DNA from: Anaerobaca lacustris
GTDB taxonomy: Bacteria; Planctomycetota; Phycisphaerae; Sedimentisphaerales; Anaerobacaceae
DNA: 64,000 nucleotides
Direction of reading: 5' to 3'
NCBI RefSeq assembly: GCF_030012215.1
Contig: NZ_JASCXX010000001.1
Location: forward strand, 186,001 to 250,000
Position 1 is the stretch's first letter, and each line of letters opens with the position of its first letter. The position numbers and the translations under genes are program-made. Below the pieces are notes generated by a model that was given only the letters and a program-made list of their open reading frames with translations, had not been told where the DNA came from and did no database searches. This document shows positions 6,728-15,086 of the stretch, one piece after another.

Positions 6728-9541
6728 ATGAAGACACCGACACGCCTTGCACTCTCTCTCGTTCTCCTTGCTCTGTTGTTGCTCGGCACGGCATCTGCGG
6801 CCGACCGCACATGCTCCGTGACACCGGTGGAACTGCGGTGCGAGTACCTCAACGACCCGCTGGGCATCGACGTGACCGAGCCGCGACTGAGCTGGCAGTT
6901 GGCGGCGACCGACTCTGATGCGTACGGCCAGCGGCAGAGCGGCTATCAGGTGCTCGTGGCCTCCACGAAGGACCTGCTCGATCGCGGCAAAGGGGATATG
7001 TGGGACTCGGGCATGGTGGCCTCCGATCGATCGGTCCACGTGGTGTATCAGGGCCGGCCGCTTGGCTCGCGCATGCAGTGCTTCTGGAAGGTCCGCGTCA
7101 AGGACGAGAGCGGCGTCGTCTCACGATGGAGTGAGCCGGCCCGCTGGACGATGGGGCTGTTGGAGCCGGGCGATTGGCACGCCCGGTGGATCGGCACGGA
7201 CCAGGTTTTCGAGCGCAAGCAGGGCTGGCCACCGCCCGACAACGATGTGCCCGACCCCTGGCTCCGCAGGAGCTTCACGCTCGACGCCAGGCCCAAGCGG
7301 GCGGCCATTTACATCGCTTCGGTTGGCTACCACGAGTTGTACGTCAACGGCCGGAAGGTCGGTGACACCGTCCTGGCCCCGAGCGTAGCCAACCACCGCA
7401 AGCGGGCCCGCTACGTCACCTACGAGATCGCCGAGCATCTCAAAGAAGGCAGGAATGTCATCGGACTGTGGCTGGGTGTCTCCTGGTCGATCTTCCCCCA
7501 GTACAAGACGCCGGATAAGCCGCAGACGCCGATTGTGCTGGCCCAGGCCGAGATCGAATTGCCCGGCGGCAAGACGGTGCGCATCGTCACGGACGACAGT
7601 TGGCGGACGTGTCCGAGCCCCAACACGCTGCTGGGCGTCTGGGACTTCATGCACTTCGGTGGCGAACTGTACGACGCTCGCAAGGAAGTGCCCGGCTGGT
7701 GCGAGGTGGACTTCGATGATTCGATCTGGAAACCGGCGACGGTCTACTCACCTTCGCTGAAACTGTCGGCCGAGATGGTCGAGCCCAACCGACGCGTTCG
7801 AGAGGTCCGGCCCGTCGCCATTGCTGAGACCAGGCTTGGTGTGTACCGAGTCGATTTGGGTGTGAACATGACCGGCTTTTTCGAGATGAACGTGCGGGGC
7901 GAGCCCGGCCAAGTGGTCGAGATGAAGTTCTCCGAGCAGTCCAAGGCGGACATGACGCATCGGCTGCGGAGCAAGTACATCATCGGCCCATCGGGCAAAG
8001 GCACGTTCCGCAATCGCTCCAATTACTTCGCGGGCCAGTGGGTGACGATCGAGGGGCTCAAGTACAAGCCCCGGCTCGACGACATTCGCGCCGATCTCGT
8101 TCGCACAGATTATGCACGGGCGTCAAGCTTCGAGTGCTCGAACGAGCTGCTCAACTGGATCCACGATGCGACGCTTCTGACGTTCGAGAACCTGAGCCTG
8201 GGCGGCTACGTTGTCGACTGCGCGCAGCGCGAACGAATGGGTTACGGCGGCGACGGCCACGCGACGACCGAGTGCGGCCTGAACCACTTCGGCCTGGGCG
8301 CCTTCTACACGAAGTGGGTCCAGGACTGGCGGGACGTGCAGGGCGGCGAGAGCGCCTGGGGCACCAGCGGCGACAAGGCCGCGACAACCGACGCCATTGA
8401 AAGCGGCAATCTGCCGTACACTGCGCCCACCTACTGGGGCGGGGGTGGGCCCGCCTGGAGCGGGTTCTGCGTCACGCTGCCGCGGGAAATCTACGAACGC
8501 TATGGCGACGTTCGCATCCTCGAAGTCAATTTCCCGATGATCCGGCGCTGGCTGGCCTTCCTCGAAACCAAGGCCAAAGACGACATGCTCGTGCGGTGGG
8601 GTGGCGAATGGGACTTCCTGGGCGACTGGCTCTGGCCCGGCGCCAAGGGGGTCAACGGCGATACGATCGAGACGCTGTTCTTCAACAACTGCTTCTGGAT
8701 CTTCAACCTGCAGACGGCGGCCGAGATCGCCGGGATTATCGGCGAGGAAGATGCGGCGGCGAAATATCGCGCGCGGGCCGACGAGGTGCGCCGGGCCGTA
8801 CACGCCAAATTCTTCAAGCCCGATGAGAACAGCTACGTCAACGGTTTCCAGGGCTATCTGGCGATCGCGCTGCTGGTGGACCTGCCGCCGAAAGAGCTGC
8901 GGCCGGCGATCTGGAATCGACTGGAGAAGGAAATCCTGATCGTACGCAAGGGCCACATCCACGCGGGCATCACCGCCGGAGCTTTCCTGTTCAAGACTCT
9001 GCTCGACGCCGACCGCCAGGACCTGATCTTTACGATGGCCAACAAGGACACCTATCCGAGTTGGGGCCTCATGCGGCGCAACGGCCTCACGGCCATCGCC
9101 GAGTCGTGGATGATGGACAATTCGCTCTGCCATAGCTCGTATCTGTACGTCGGGACGTGGTTCATCGAGGGCCTCGCCGGCATCAAGCCCGATGTGAGCC
9201 GTCCCGGCTTCAAGCATTTTGTTCTCAAGCCCGGCATTATCGACGACCCGTCGATGAGATGGGTCAAGGCCCACCACGATTGCCTCTATGGACGGATCGA
9301 GAGCCGCTGGCGGATCGATGACGACCGCGTGTTGACCTTGAACGTCACTGTCCCGCCCAACACGACCGCGACGCTGCATCTGCCGACAGCCGCCGACAAG
9401 GCGATTACAGCCAGCGGCAGCGCTCTGGCCGAGGCCAAGGGGCTGCGGCACGTACGCACCGAAGAAGGCTGCGCGATCGTCGAGCTGGGGCCGGGACGCT
9501 ACGAATTCCAGTCCAGTCTCGCCGTCGTCGCCAGGCCGTAG
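6728..9541 (+). CDS. Secreted alpha-L-rhamnosidase (GH78)
   Basis: The 937-aa protein is predicted to release terminal alpha-L-rhamnose from plant or algal glycans. A signal peptide (LALSLVLLALLLLGTASA) is followed by Bac_rhamnosid N-type beta domains (PVELRCEYLNDPLGIDVTEP; LRRSFTLDARPKRAAIYIAS), then an (alpha/alpha)6 barrel. The key acidic cluster DCAQRERMGYGGD has the spacing known for GH78 (D497, E502, D509; E502 is the likely general acid). AIAESWMMDNS around E792 matches the second catalytic region. The C-terminal beta domain carries GIKPDVSRPGFKHFVLKP. ATG 6728 was chosen because AGGAGG lies just upstream and the signal peptide starts there. A ThuA gene follows after 41 nt and is probably in the same operon. 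Confidence 0.9.
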   Translation: MKTPTRLALSLVLLALLLLGTASAADRTCSVTPVELRCEYLNDPLGIDVTEPRLSWQLAATDSDAYGQRQSGYQVLVASTKDLLDRGKGDMWDSGMVASDRSVHVVYQGRPLGSRMQCFWKVRVKDESGVVSRWSEPARWTMGLLEPGDWHARWIGTDQVFERKQGWPPPDNDVPDPWLRRSFTLDARPKRAAIYIASVGYHELYVNGRKVGDTVLAPSVANHRKRARYVTYEIAEHLKEGRNVIGLWLGVSWSIFPQYKTPDKPQTPIVLAQAEIELPGGKTVRIVTDDSWRTCPSPNTLLGVWDFMHFGGELYDARKEVPGWCEVDFDDSIWKPATVYSPSLKLSAEMVEPNRRVREVRPVAIAETRLGVYRVDLGVNMTGFFEMNVRGEPGQVVEMKFSEQSKADMTHRLRSKYIIGPSGKGTFRNRSNYFAGQWVTIEGLKYKPRLDDIRADLVRTDYARASSFECSNELLNWIHDATLLTFENLSLGGYVVDCAQRERMGYGGDGHATTECGLNHFGLGAFYTKWVQDWRDVQGGESAWGTSGDKAATTDAIESGNLPYTAPTYWGGGGPAWSGFCVTLPREIYERYGDVRILEVNFPMIRRWLAFLETKAKDDMLVRWGGEWDFLGDWLWPGAKGVNGDTIETLFFNNCFWIFNLQTAAEIAGIIGEEDAAAKYRARADEVRRAVHAKFFKPDENSYVNGFQGYLAIALLVDLPPKELRPAIWNRLEKEILIVRKGHIHAGITAGAFLFKTLLDADRQDLIFTMANKDTYPSWGLMRRNGLTAIAESWMMDNSLCHSSYLYVGTWFIEGLAGIKPDVSRPGFKHFVLKPGIIDDPSMRWVKAHHDCLYGRIESRWRIDDDRVLTLNVTVPPNTTATLHLPTAADKAITASGSALAEAKGLRHVRTEEGCAIVELGPGRYEFQSSLAVVARP

Positions 9542-9582
9542 GGCCATTTCGTGATGACGACTGTGTTTTGGAGGATGATTGA

Positions 9583-10518
9583 ATGCGATATCTGTTTATC
9601 GTTGGAGTTTTTCTACTGTGTAGTGCTCTTGATGCGGGGGTATCTGCGAACGACTCCGCCAGGAAGAAGGTCGTCTTTCTGCCCGGTCGGCAGAGTCACG
9701 GCTGGAGCGGGCACGCCTATACCGCTGACTGCAAGCTCTTCGCCCGAATCCTCAACGAGAATATGCCGGCGGTCGATGCGGTGGTGATGGAACAGGGGTG
9801 GCCGAAGGACCTCAAGGTCCTTGAAGAGGCCGCTGCGATTGTCATCGCCTGCGACGGCAACAGCCTGATCGGACGGGAGGCGAACTGGAAGGACCTCGAC
9901 GCCATTGCGCGCAAAGGCACGGGGATTGTCTTCATTCACTACGCGTTGGATCCGGGCGACCTCTACGGCAAGTACCTGCTCGACTGGATCGGCGGCTATT
10001 ACGAGCAGCACTGGTCCGTCAATCCCTTCTGGCGGGCCGAGTTCAAGACCCTGCCCGGGCACCCGATCACGCGAGGTGTCAAGCCGTTTGCGGTGACGGA
10101 CGAGTGGTATTACCACATGCGTTTTCGCCCGGAGATGGAAGGGGTGACGCCGATTCTGACGGCGATCCCGCCGGACAACACGCGGAAAGGCCCGGATGGC
10201 CCGCACAGCGGCAACCCGACCGTGCGGAGCCGGCTCGGTACGCCGGAGCACGTGGCGTGGGCGTGCGAGCGTCCCGGCGGCGGTCGCGGCTTCGGCTGTA
10301 CCGGCGGCCACACCCATTGGGTCTACGCCCAGGACGATTTCCGCAAGCTCATGCTCAACGCCATCTGTTGGGTCGCAAAGGTCGATGTTCCGCCCGGCGG
10401 CGTTCCGACTCCGACTCCCAGCGTCGAGCAGATGGAGACCCATCTCGAAGGCGATCGTCCCGCCGACTGGCCGCCCGAGCGGACCCGCCAGGTGATCGAG
10501 CAGATGAACGCGAAATGA
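9583..10518 (+). CDS. Secreted ThuA-domain protein
   Basis: The 311-aa protein begins with a signal peptide (MRYLFIVGVFLLCSALDAG). The remainder is a ThuA/trehalose-utilisation-like domain with a class I glutamine-amidotransferase-like fold: KKVVFLPGRQSHGWSGHAY, then AAIVIACDGN, WKDLDAIARKGTGIVFIHYA, and the Gly/His-rich GGGRGFGCTGGHTHWVYAQD. ThuA proteins are abundant in planctomycetes beside sugar hydrolases and Gfo/Idh oxidoreductases, where they are thought to act in sugar metabolism; the reaction is not established. A ribosome site (GGAGG) precedes ATG 9583. It sits 41 nt after the GH78 gene, so rhamnoside use is the likely context. Confidence 0.85.
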   Translation: MRYLFIVGVFLLCSALDAGVSANDSARKKVVFLPGRQSHGWSGHAYTADCKLFARILNENMPAVDAVVMEQGWPKDLKVLEEAAAIVIACDGNSLIGREANWKDLDAIARKGTGIVFIHYALDPGDLYGKYLLDWIGGYYEQHWSVNPFWRAEFKTLPGHPITRGVKPFAVTDEWYYHMRFRPEMEGVTPILTAIPPDNTRKGPDGPHSGNPTVRSRLGTPEHVAWACERPGGGRGFGCTGGHTHWVYAQDDFRKLMLNAICWVAKVDVPPGGVPTPTPSVEQMETHLEGDRPADWPPERTRQVIEQMNAK

Positions 10519-10553
10519 GTCGCCCGAAAACAGCCGTCGCCACGGCAAAAGGG

Positions 10554-10582
10554 TTCACGTATGGCAATAGATGCGTTAGAAT
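10554..10582 (+). promoter_or_regulatory. Sigma70-like promoter for the Tat oxidoreductase gene
   Basis: TTCACG (10554-10559) and TAGAAT (10577-10582) are 17 nt apart. The -35 box is weak and the -10 good. Transcription would start near 10589, giving a leader of about 90 nt. Confidence 0.4.
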
Positions 10583-10681
10583 GACCGTCTGTACTGGATA
10601 TCTGGTGCGCATGAAAGCCGGCACGATTCATTCCGTACGAATTGGACGATTGTGCCTCGATTTGAGCGAAAGGAAACGAAG

Positions 10682-12163
10682 ATGAAGCAGATCAGTCGCC
10701 GCAACTTCCTCCAGCGCAGTGTCGCCGCCACGGCTGGATCGTATCTGGCCTTGTCCGGCCCGTCTCGCCTCGTGACCCGCGCGCGGGGGGCGAACAACCA
10801 GATCCGGGTCGCCGTGGCCGGGATCAACAGCCAGGGCAACGGGCACGTCGGCCGGTTTCAGGGGCTGCCGGGCGTCCAGGTCGTGGCCCTGTGCGAGCCG
10901 GACAAAGAGATTCTCGGCAAGCGCCTCGCGGAGTTCAAGGCCAAGTACGAGGTCGGCGACGACGCGATCAAGGGATACGCCGATATCCGCGACGTCCTGG
11001 ATCGCAAGGATATCGACGCCATCGTGATCGCCACGCCGAACCATTGGCACTCGCTGATGACCGTCTGGGCCTGCCAGGCGGGCAAGCATGTTTACGTCGA
11101 GAAGCCCGTGAGCCACTCGATCTGGGAAGGCCGCAAGATGGTCGAGGCCGCCCGCAAGTACAATCGTATCGTGCAGACCGGCACGCAGCAGCGGTCCTGT
11201 CCGGCGGTGATCGAGGCGGCCGCCGATATCCAGTCGGGCAAGTACGGCAAGGTCAAGTGGGTTCATTGCTCCAAGCTCGGAGCGCGCGGCACGATCGGCA
11301 AGGTCACGACCCCGCAGCCGGTGCCGGGCCACATCGACTACAATCTCTGGGCGGGTCCGGCCCCCATGAGCCCGGTCATGCGCCAGTCGTTCCACTACGA
11401 CTGGCACTGGCAGTGGAACTGGGGCGACGGTGAAATGGCCAACTGGGGCGTGCACTACCTCGACGACCTCCATCATCTGCTCGGCTGGAACGATGTGCCC
11501 AATAAGATGATCGCCGCCGGCAACCGGTTTGCCTGGGACGACAACGGCGAGACGCCGAACATGCACTTCTCGTTGATGTATTACGACGATCTGCCGATTG
11601 TCGTGGACATTCGCAATCTACCCGATCCGAAACGGCGGGGGGGCAACAGCGGGGCCGTATATCTCGGCGCGCGACACGGCAACTACATTCAGTGTGAGCA
11701 CGCCTCCGTGCGACTGGCGCGGGGCGGCGGCGGCGCCTATGACAACGACGGCCAACGCATTCACCAGTACAAGGGCGACGGCGGCGGGGCGCACGCCCGC
11801 AACTTCATCGACGCGATTCGAAGCGGCCGGCGCCAGGACCTGGCGGCCGAGATCGAAGGCGGCCACCAGAGCACCGTCATCTGCCATCAGGCCAACATCG
11901 CCTGGCGGGCCGGGGCCGAGACCTCGGTCGAGGAGGTTCGCGCCGCGATGAAGTCGCACGAGGACGCCCTGAATACCCTCAATGATATGCTCGAACAGAT
12001 GGACGGCAACGACGTCGATCTCAAGAAAGAGCCTTTCATCCTCGGACCGATGCTGACGTATGATCGCAAGCAGGAGAAGTTCGTCGGCGCCAACGCGGAG
12101 AAGGCCAACAAGTTTGTCACGTGTTCTTACCGAGAGCCTTTCGTCATTCGCGACGAAGTCTAA
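10682..12163 (+). CDS. Tat-exported Gfo/Idh/MocA-family oxidoreductase
   Basis: This is a predicted NAD(P)-dependent sugar or polyol dehydrogenase of 493 aa. The N-terminus KQISRRNFLQRSVAATAGSY carries a twin-arginine motif, so the folded enzyme is probably exported with its cofactor. The Rossmann domain follows (IRVAVAGINSQGNGHVGRFQ; VALCEPD), with EKPVSH (planctomycete form of the family's EKP motif, whose Lys is catalytic). The C-terminal alpha/beta domain includes the GDGEMANWGVHYLDDLHHLLGW stretch. ATG 10682 was chosen because AGGAAACGA precedes it and the Tat signal begins there. The gene lies downstream of the GH78 and ThuA genes with its own probable promoter, and ends at a strong terminator. 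Confidence 0.88.
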   Translation: MKQISRRNFLQRSVAATAGSYLALSGPSRLVTRARGANNQIRVAVAGINSQGNGHVGRFQGLPGVQVVALCEPDKEILGKRLAEFKAKYEVGDDAIKGYADIRDVLDRKDIDAIVIATPNHWHSLMTVWACQAGKHVYVEKPVSHSIWEGRKMVEAARKYNRIVQTGTQQRSCPAVIEAAADIQSGKYGKVKWVHCSKLGARGTIGKVTTPQPVPGHIDYNLWAGPAPMSPVMRQSFHYDWHWQWNWGDGEMANWGVHYLDDLHHLLGWNDVPNKMIAAGNRFAWDDNGETPNMHFSLMYYDDLPIVVDIRNLPDPKRRGGNSGAVYLGARHGNYIQCEHASVRLARGGGGAYDNDGQRIHQYKGDGGGAHARNFIDAIRSGRRQDLAAEIEGGHQSTVICHQANIAWRAGAETSVEEVRAAMKSHEDALNTLNDMLEQMDGNDVDLKKEPFILGPMLTYDRKQEKFVGANAEKANKFVTCSYREPFVIRDEV

Positions 12164-12189
12164 GCACTCATTCTGGTTTCTTCAGTCTC

Positions 12190-12218
12190 GAAGGCACGGC
12201 CACGACGGCCGTGCCTTC
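12190..12218 (+). terminator. Strong intrinsic terminator hairpin
   Basis: GAAGGCACGGCC (12190-12201), loop ACGAC, and GGCCGTGCCTTC (12207-12218) form a perfect 12-bp stem, followed by CTTGTTCT. It lies 27 nt after the oxidoreductase stop and should end transcription of that gene. Confidence 0.8.
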
Positions 12219-12255
12219 CTTGTTCTGGCCTGCTGCAAGAGCGAGGAAATGCCAT

Positions 12256-12284
12256 TTGCCTGTGGGGATGGAGGCCCGTAGAAT
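12256..12284 (+). promoter_or_regulatory. Sigma70-like promoter for the DUF3795 gene
   Basis: TTGCCT (12256-12261) and TAGAAT (12279-12284) are 17 nt apart. The predicted start is near 12291, inside the loop of an inverted repeat. Confidence 0.5.
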
Positions 12285-12310
12285 GCCGGCGTAGTGCGGC
12301 CCGCCGGCAT
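12283..12310. repeat. Inverted repeat at the transcription start of the DUF3795 gene
   Basis: ATGCCGGC (12283-12290) and GCCGGCAT (12303-12310) are perfect complements around a 12-nt loop. The left arm touches the -10 box, so it could be an operator or a 5' mRNA hairpin. Confidence 0.5.
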
Positions 12311-12422
12311 CTGGAGTGCAGATGGGGATCGGGGATGGACGAGTGCGGATCGCCGCGCGGGGCGAGGCAAAGAACGGTGTGGCTGCTCCGGGCGGGTTCC
12401 GGAGCTATGAAGGGAGATCGAG

Positions 12423-12773
12423 ATGGCGATGTTGCTGGCGATGTGCGGATTGGATTGTGCGGCTTGTCCTGCGTTGATCGCTCATCGAACCGACGACCAG
12501 GCCCTGCGGGTCAAGACCGCCGCGGAGTGGTCCAGGCAGTTCGGCGTCGAGATTTGGCCCGAGCAGGTCAACTGCGTGGGCTGCCTGAAGCTTGAGGGCG
12601 TGCACATCGGCCACTGCGGCGAGTGCGAGATTCGCAAGTGCGGCCTGGATCGCCACGTCAAGAGCTGCGCCCTCTGCGACGACTACGGCTGCCCGACCAT
12701 CAGCAAATTCCTCGACCAGGTCCCGCACGCCAAAGCCAACCTCGAAACCCTCCGCCGCACCCGACAGGAATAG
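12423..12773 (+). CDS. DUF3795 cysteine-rich protein
   Basis: The 116-aa soluble protein is rich in Cys arranged as in DUF3795: CGLDCAACPA at the N-terminus, CVGCLK in the middle, HCGECEIRKCGLDRHVKSCA and CDDYGCP near the end. Such Cys sets suggest binding of zinc or an iron-sulfur cluster, but the function of the family is unknown. A GGGAG-like ribosome site precedes ATG 12423. The gene appears to be a stand-alone transcription unit between the terminator at 12190-12218 and the next lipoprotein-like gene. Confidence 0.8.
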   Translation: MAMLLAMCGLDCAACPALIAHRTDDQALRVKTAAEWSRQFGVEIWPEQVNCVGCLKLEGVHIGHCGECEIRKCGLDRHVKSCALCDDYGCPTISKFLDQVPHAKANLETLRRTRQE

Positions 12774-12856
12774 TGAGTCTGAGGAACAGAGGGCAGGCTT
12801 GGTGGCCCCAGACCAGAGGATTCTCGGGCTTGCCCCGATGTGCGAGGTGAATCGAC

Positions 12857-13534
12857 ATGAGCGACGTCAGGAAGTTCTTGGGTGTGGCCTGGATGATTGC
12901 ACTTCTCGTGGGCACGTCATGCACGCGGGCGCCTCAGGGAGATCAATTGGCATCATCCGAAGAATCTCACAGCATCGATGCAGACAACACGTCCATCGCA
13001 CCGGCCATGGCCGACACTGTGCCCAGCGATGGCAAGCCAGATGCCGGACAGGAGGATGGCGAGTTCATACAAGCCGCGCCACCCTCGGAGGTGGATATCA
13101 ACAGCGGTGACGTCAGAGGATCGAGGTACCGGGCTGATGGTTCTGCTCAGTACGGAGTATACGAATCGCGGTTGTCGAAGGAGGTTCGCAGGCTGGGCAT
13201 TCCCATTCCTGATCGACGTGATTGGTGGCCCATCGCTGCGCCCTCGATTGGAGTCGGAGGAATGCGCGTCACGTATGTATACGAGAATCTGCTTCCGACG
13301 GCTCACAGATTGCTGGATGTGCTCGGTAAGGTCAATGCGCCGGACAGTGAGCGGCGGGACATCATAGAGAGGCTTATGGCAGGTTTGCAGACCGAGAGAC
13401 CGCCAGTCGCGATTGCGAACGCGCGTGCGCTGATCGTGGAGGTCGTGGATCGTTACGGTTTGGAGAGCCCTTTCCTTCCGCACCACACTGAACACCTTCG
13501 GCAACGGCGCAACGGGCAGGTGGGAGAGCCCTGA
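12857..13534 (+). CDS. Hypothetical exported protein, possible lipoprotein (225 aa)
   Basis: The N-terminus (VRKFLGVAWMIALLVGTSCTRA) has a positive charge, a hydrophobic core and a Cys at a possible lipobox (GTSC, weak because -3 is Gly). A Ser/Asp/Glu-rich disordered linker (residues about 25-85) follows, then a more ordered domain with SRLSKEVRRLGIPIPDRRDW and a helical C-terminus (ERRDIIERLMAGLQTERPPVAIANARALIVEVVDRYG). I do not recognise a family. It is the last plus-strand gene before a convergent GH10 gene. The window gives no clue to its job beyond probable export. Confidence 0.6.
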   Translation: MSDVRKFLGVAWMIALLVGTSCTRAPQGDQLASSEESHSIDADNTSIAPAMADTVPSDGKPDAGQEDGEFIQAAPPSEVDINSGDVRGSRYRADGSAQYGVYESRLSKEVRRLGIPIPDRRDWWPIAAPSIGVGGMRVTYVYENLLPTAHRLLDVLGKVNAPDSERRDIIERLMAGLQTERPPVAIANARALIVEVVDRYGLESPFLPHHTEHLRQRRNGQVGEP

Positions 13535-13624
13535 CGTTGCATGGCAGACGTTCCTCTGACCGCCGGGGGAGTGGTCGCCAGCCCTTCTCCCGGAGGGGGT
13601 GTTGCCGATCTGAAACGGCCGGGG

Positions 13625-14884
13625 TCAGGGCAGGCGGATTGTCAGGGTCTGGGCCTGCGGTCCCGGGGTGACTTGCACGGATTGGCTTATGGGGTCGCCC
13701 TCGCGGGGGGTGATGGTGACTTCATAGTCTCCGTGGAAGCAGCGGAAGGCGAAGAGGCCGTCGGTGTTGCTTTCGCCGGAGGCTTCGGTGGACCACTCGC
13801 GCATCAGGGCCTCGTACCGTTTGCCCGCCTCGTTCAGGGTCCAGTCGCGTCGGGCGATGCCGGCGTTGGGTCCGCGCCACGAATTGCCGGCCCAGACAAC
13901 CCACATCACGATCCCTTCGACGGCCGGATGGCTGTAGGCGGTGCGGTAGACCAGTTCGAGCTTGTCGGCGCAGCTCTGTTCGTCGTCGTCGGCCACGTCG
14001 AACTCGCTGATCCAGATCGGCAGGTTCAGGGTCGCGACCTTGTCGAGCCGCTCCTTGAGGATGTGCGGCCTGGACAGGATGTCCTCGGCCCAGATGTGGC
14101 CCTGGATGCCGACGCCGTGGATCGGGGCGCCCTGGTCGATCAGCCATCGCGTGTGGGCGACGTACTCGTCCGTCTGTACTTCCTCGAAATTCTGGTCGAC
14201 CGAGAGGATGTTGAACTCGTTGACGAACAGCCTGGCGTCCGGGTCGAGCTCGTGCGTGCGCTGGAACATCCACGGCCAGATCGACTCGCCGAGACGGGCC
14301 TTGAAGAAGTCGCCGTGGAGCATCTCATTGTTGACGTCCCAATGGACGAACTTGCCCCGGAAGTGGGGCACGACGCTTTCAAGACGTCGCTCGACGGCTT
14401 CTCGCAGGGCGTCGCCGGTCAGGGGCTGGACCCATTTCGTCTGCCACTTCTCGGGCTCCCAGAAGACGCAGTGGCCTCGCACCGGGATGCCATTGGCCTG
14501 ACACCATGCGAACATCGCATCGGCCGTGGCATAGTCGACCCGTTCGGGGCTCCTCTCGTTGGCGTACCACTTCGATTCGTTCTCGAAGACGGCCCAGTTG
14601 AAGTGGTCTTTGAAGAACTCCTGGAACTGGGTGTTGCCCAGGATCGCGCGGCTCATGGCGGCGCCGAATGGAAAGGCCTTGCGGACCTGCCGGGCTTCGA
14701 TGCGGACACCCGGGACCGGCTCGTCCCGGCCGTTGACCACGTGCAGTCGCACGTCCTGCTTGCGAAGCTGCTCGATCCGGGCGTCGGCCTCCGCCTTCCA
14801 GTCGGCGGCCGAAGTGGATACGTTCATTGTTGCGACGATCAACGACAGGCTCACGAACGTGGGAATCGACCGATATCGTGTCAT
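13625..14884 (-). CDS. Secreted GH10 endo-beta-1,4-xylanase
   Basis: The 419-aa protein has a signal peptide (PTFVSLSLIVATMNVSTSA), a small beta-rich N-terminal module (about residues 45-75) and a GH10 TIM barrel. GH10 hallmarks visible are the substrate-binding NESKWYANERSPERVDY, the general acid/base in HWDVNNEM (E187; usual form is DVVNE), the GVGIQGH strand, and the nucleophile in WISEFDV (E294). A short C-terminal beta segment after about residue 365 (FRCFHGDYEVTITPREGDPI) resembles a small carboxypeptidase-regulatory-like fold. The substrate is expected to be xylan. ATG 14884 is chosen because AGGGAGGA sits 8 nt upstream and the signal peptide begins there. The gene is divergent from GH97; the 202-bp gap should hold both promoters. 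Confidence 0.9.
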   Translation of the reverse strand: MTRYRSIPTFVSLSLIVATMNVSTSAADWKAEADARIEQLRKQDVRLHVVNGRDEPVPGVRIEARQVRKAFPFGAAMSRAILGNTQFQEFFKDHFNWAVFENESKWYANERSPERVDYATADAMFAWCQANGIPVRGHCVFWEPEKWQTKWVQPLTGDALREAVERRLESVVPHFRGKFVHWDVNNEMLHGDFFKARLGESIWPWMFQRTHELDPDARLFVNEFNILSVDQNFEEVQTDEYVAHTRWLIDQGAPIHGVGIQGHIWAEDILSRPHILKERLDKVATLNLPIWISEFDVADDDEQSCADKLELVYRTAYSHPAVEGIVMWVVWAGNSWRGPNAGIARRDWTLNEAGKRYEALMREWSTEASGESNTDGLFAFRCFHGDYEVTITPREGDPISQSVQVTPGPQAQTLTIRLP

Positions 14885-15086
14885 CTTGCATGTCCTCCCT
14901 TTGCCATGAATTCGGACCGGACGGCACCAGCCGGGCGTCTCCACTATAATACCGGCCGAGCAACCTGCAGGAAACGCCAAAGTCGTTTTCGCGCGCGGAA
15001 AGGGTTGCATCGAAACGACCGATATGGCACTTTAGGGCCAACGGAGGGGCGCGTCGAAATACCGCCGTCTGGAAAGGAAAACTGCG

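Noticed and set aside
13550-13624. GC-rich dyad between convergent genes as a bidirectional terminator
   Set aside because: The arms (CCGGGGGAG and CTCCCGG) match imperfectly and no T-run follows on either strand.
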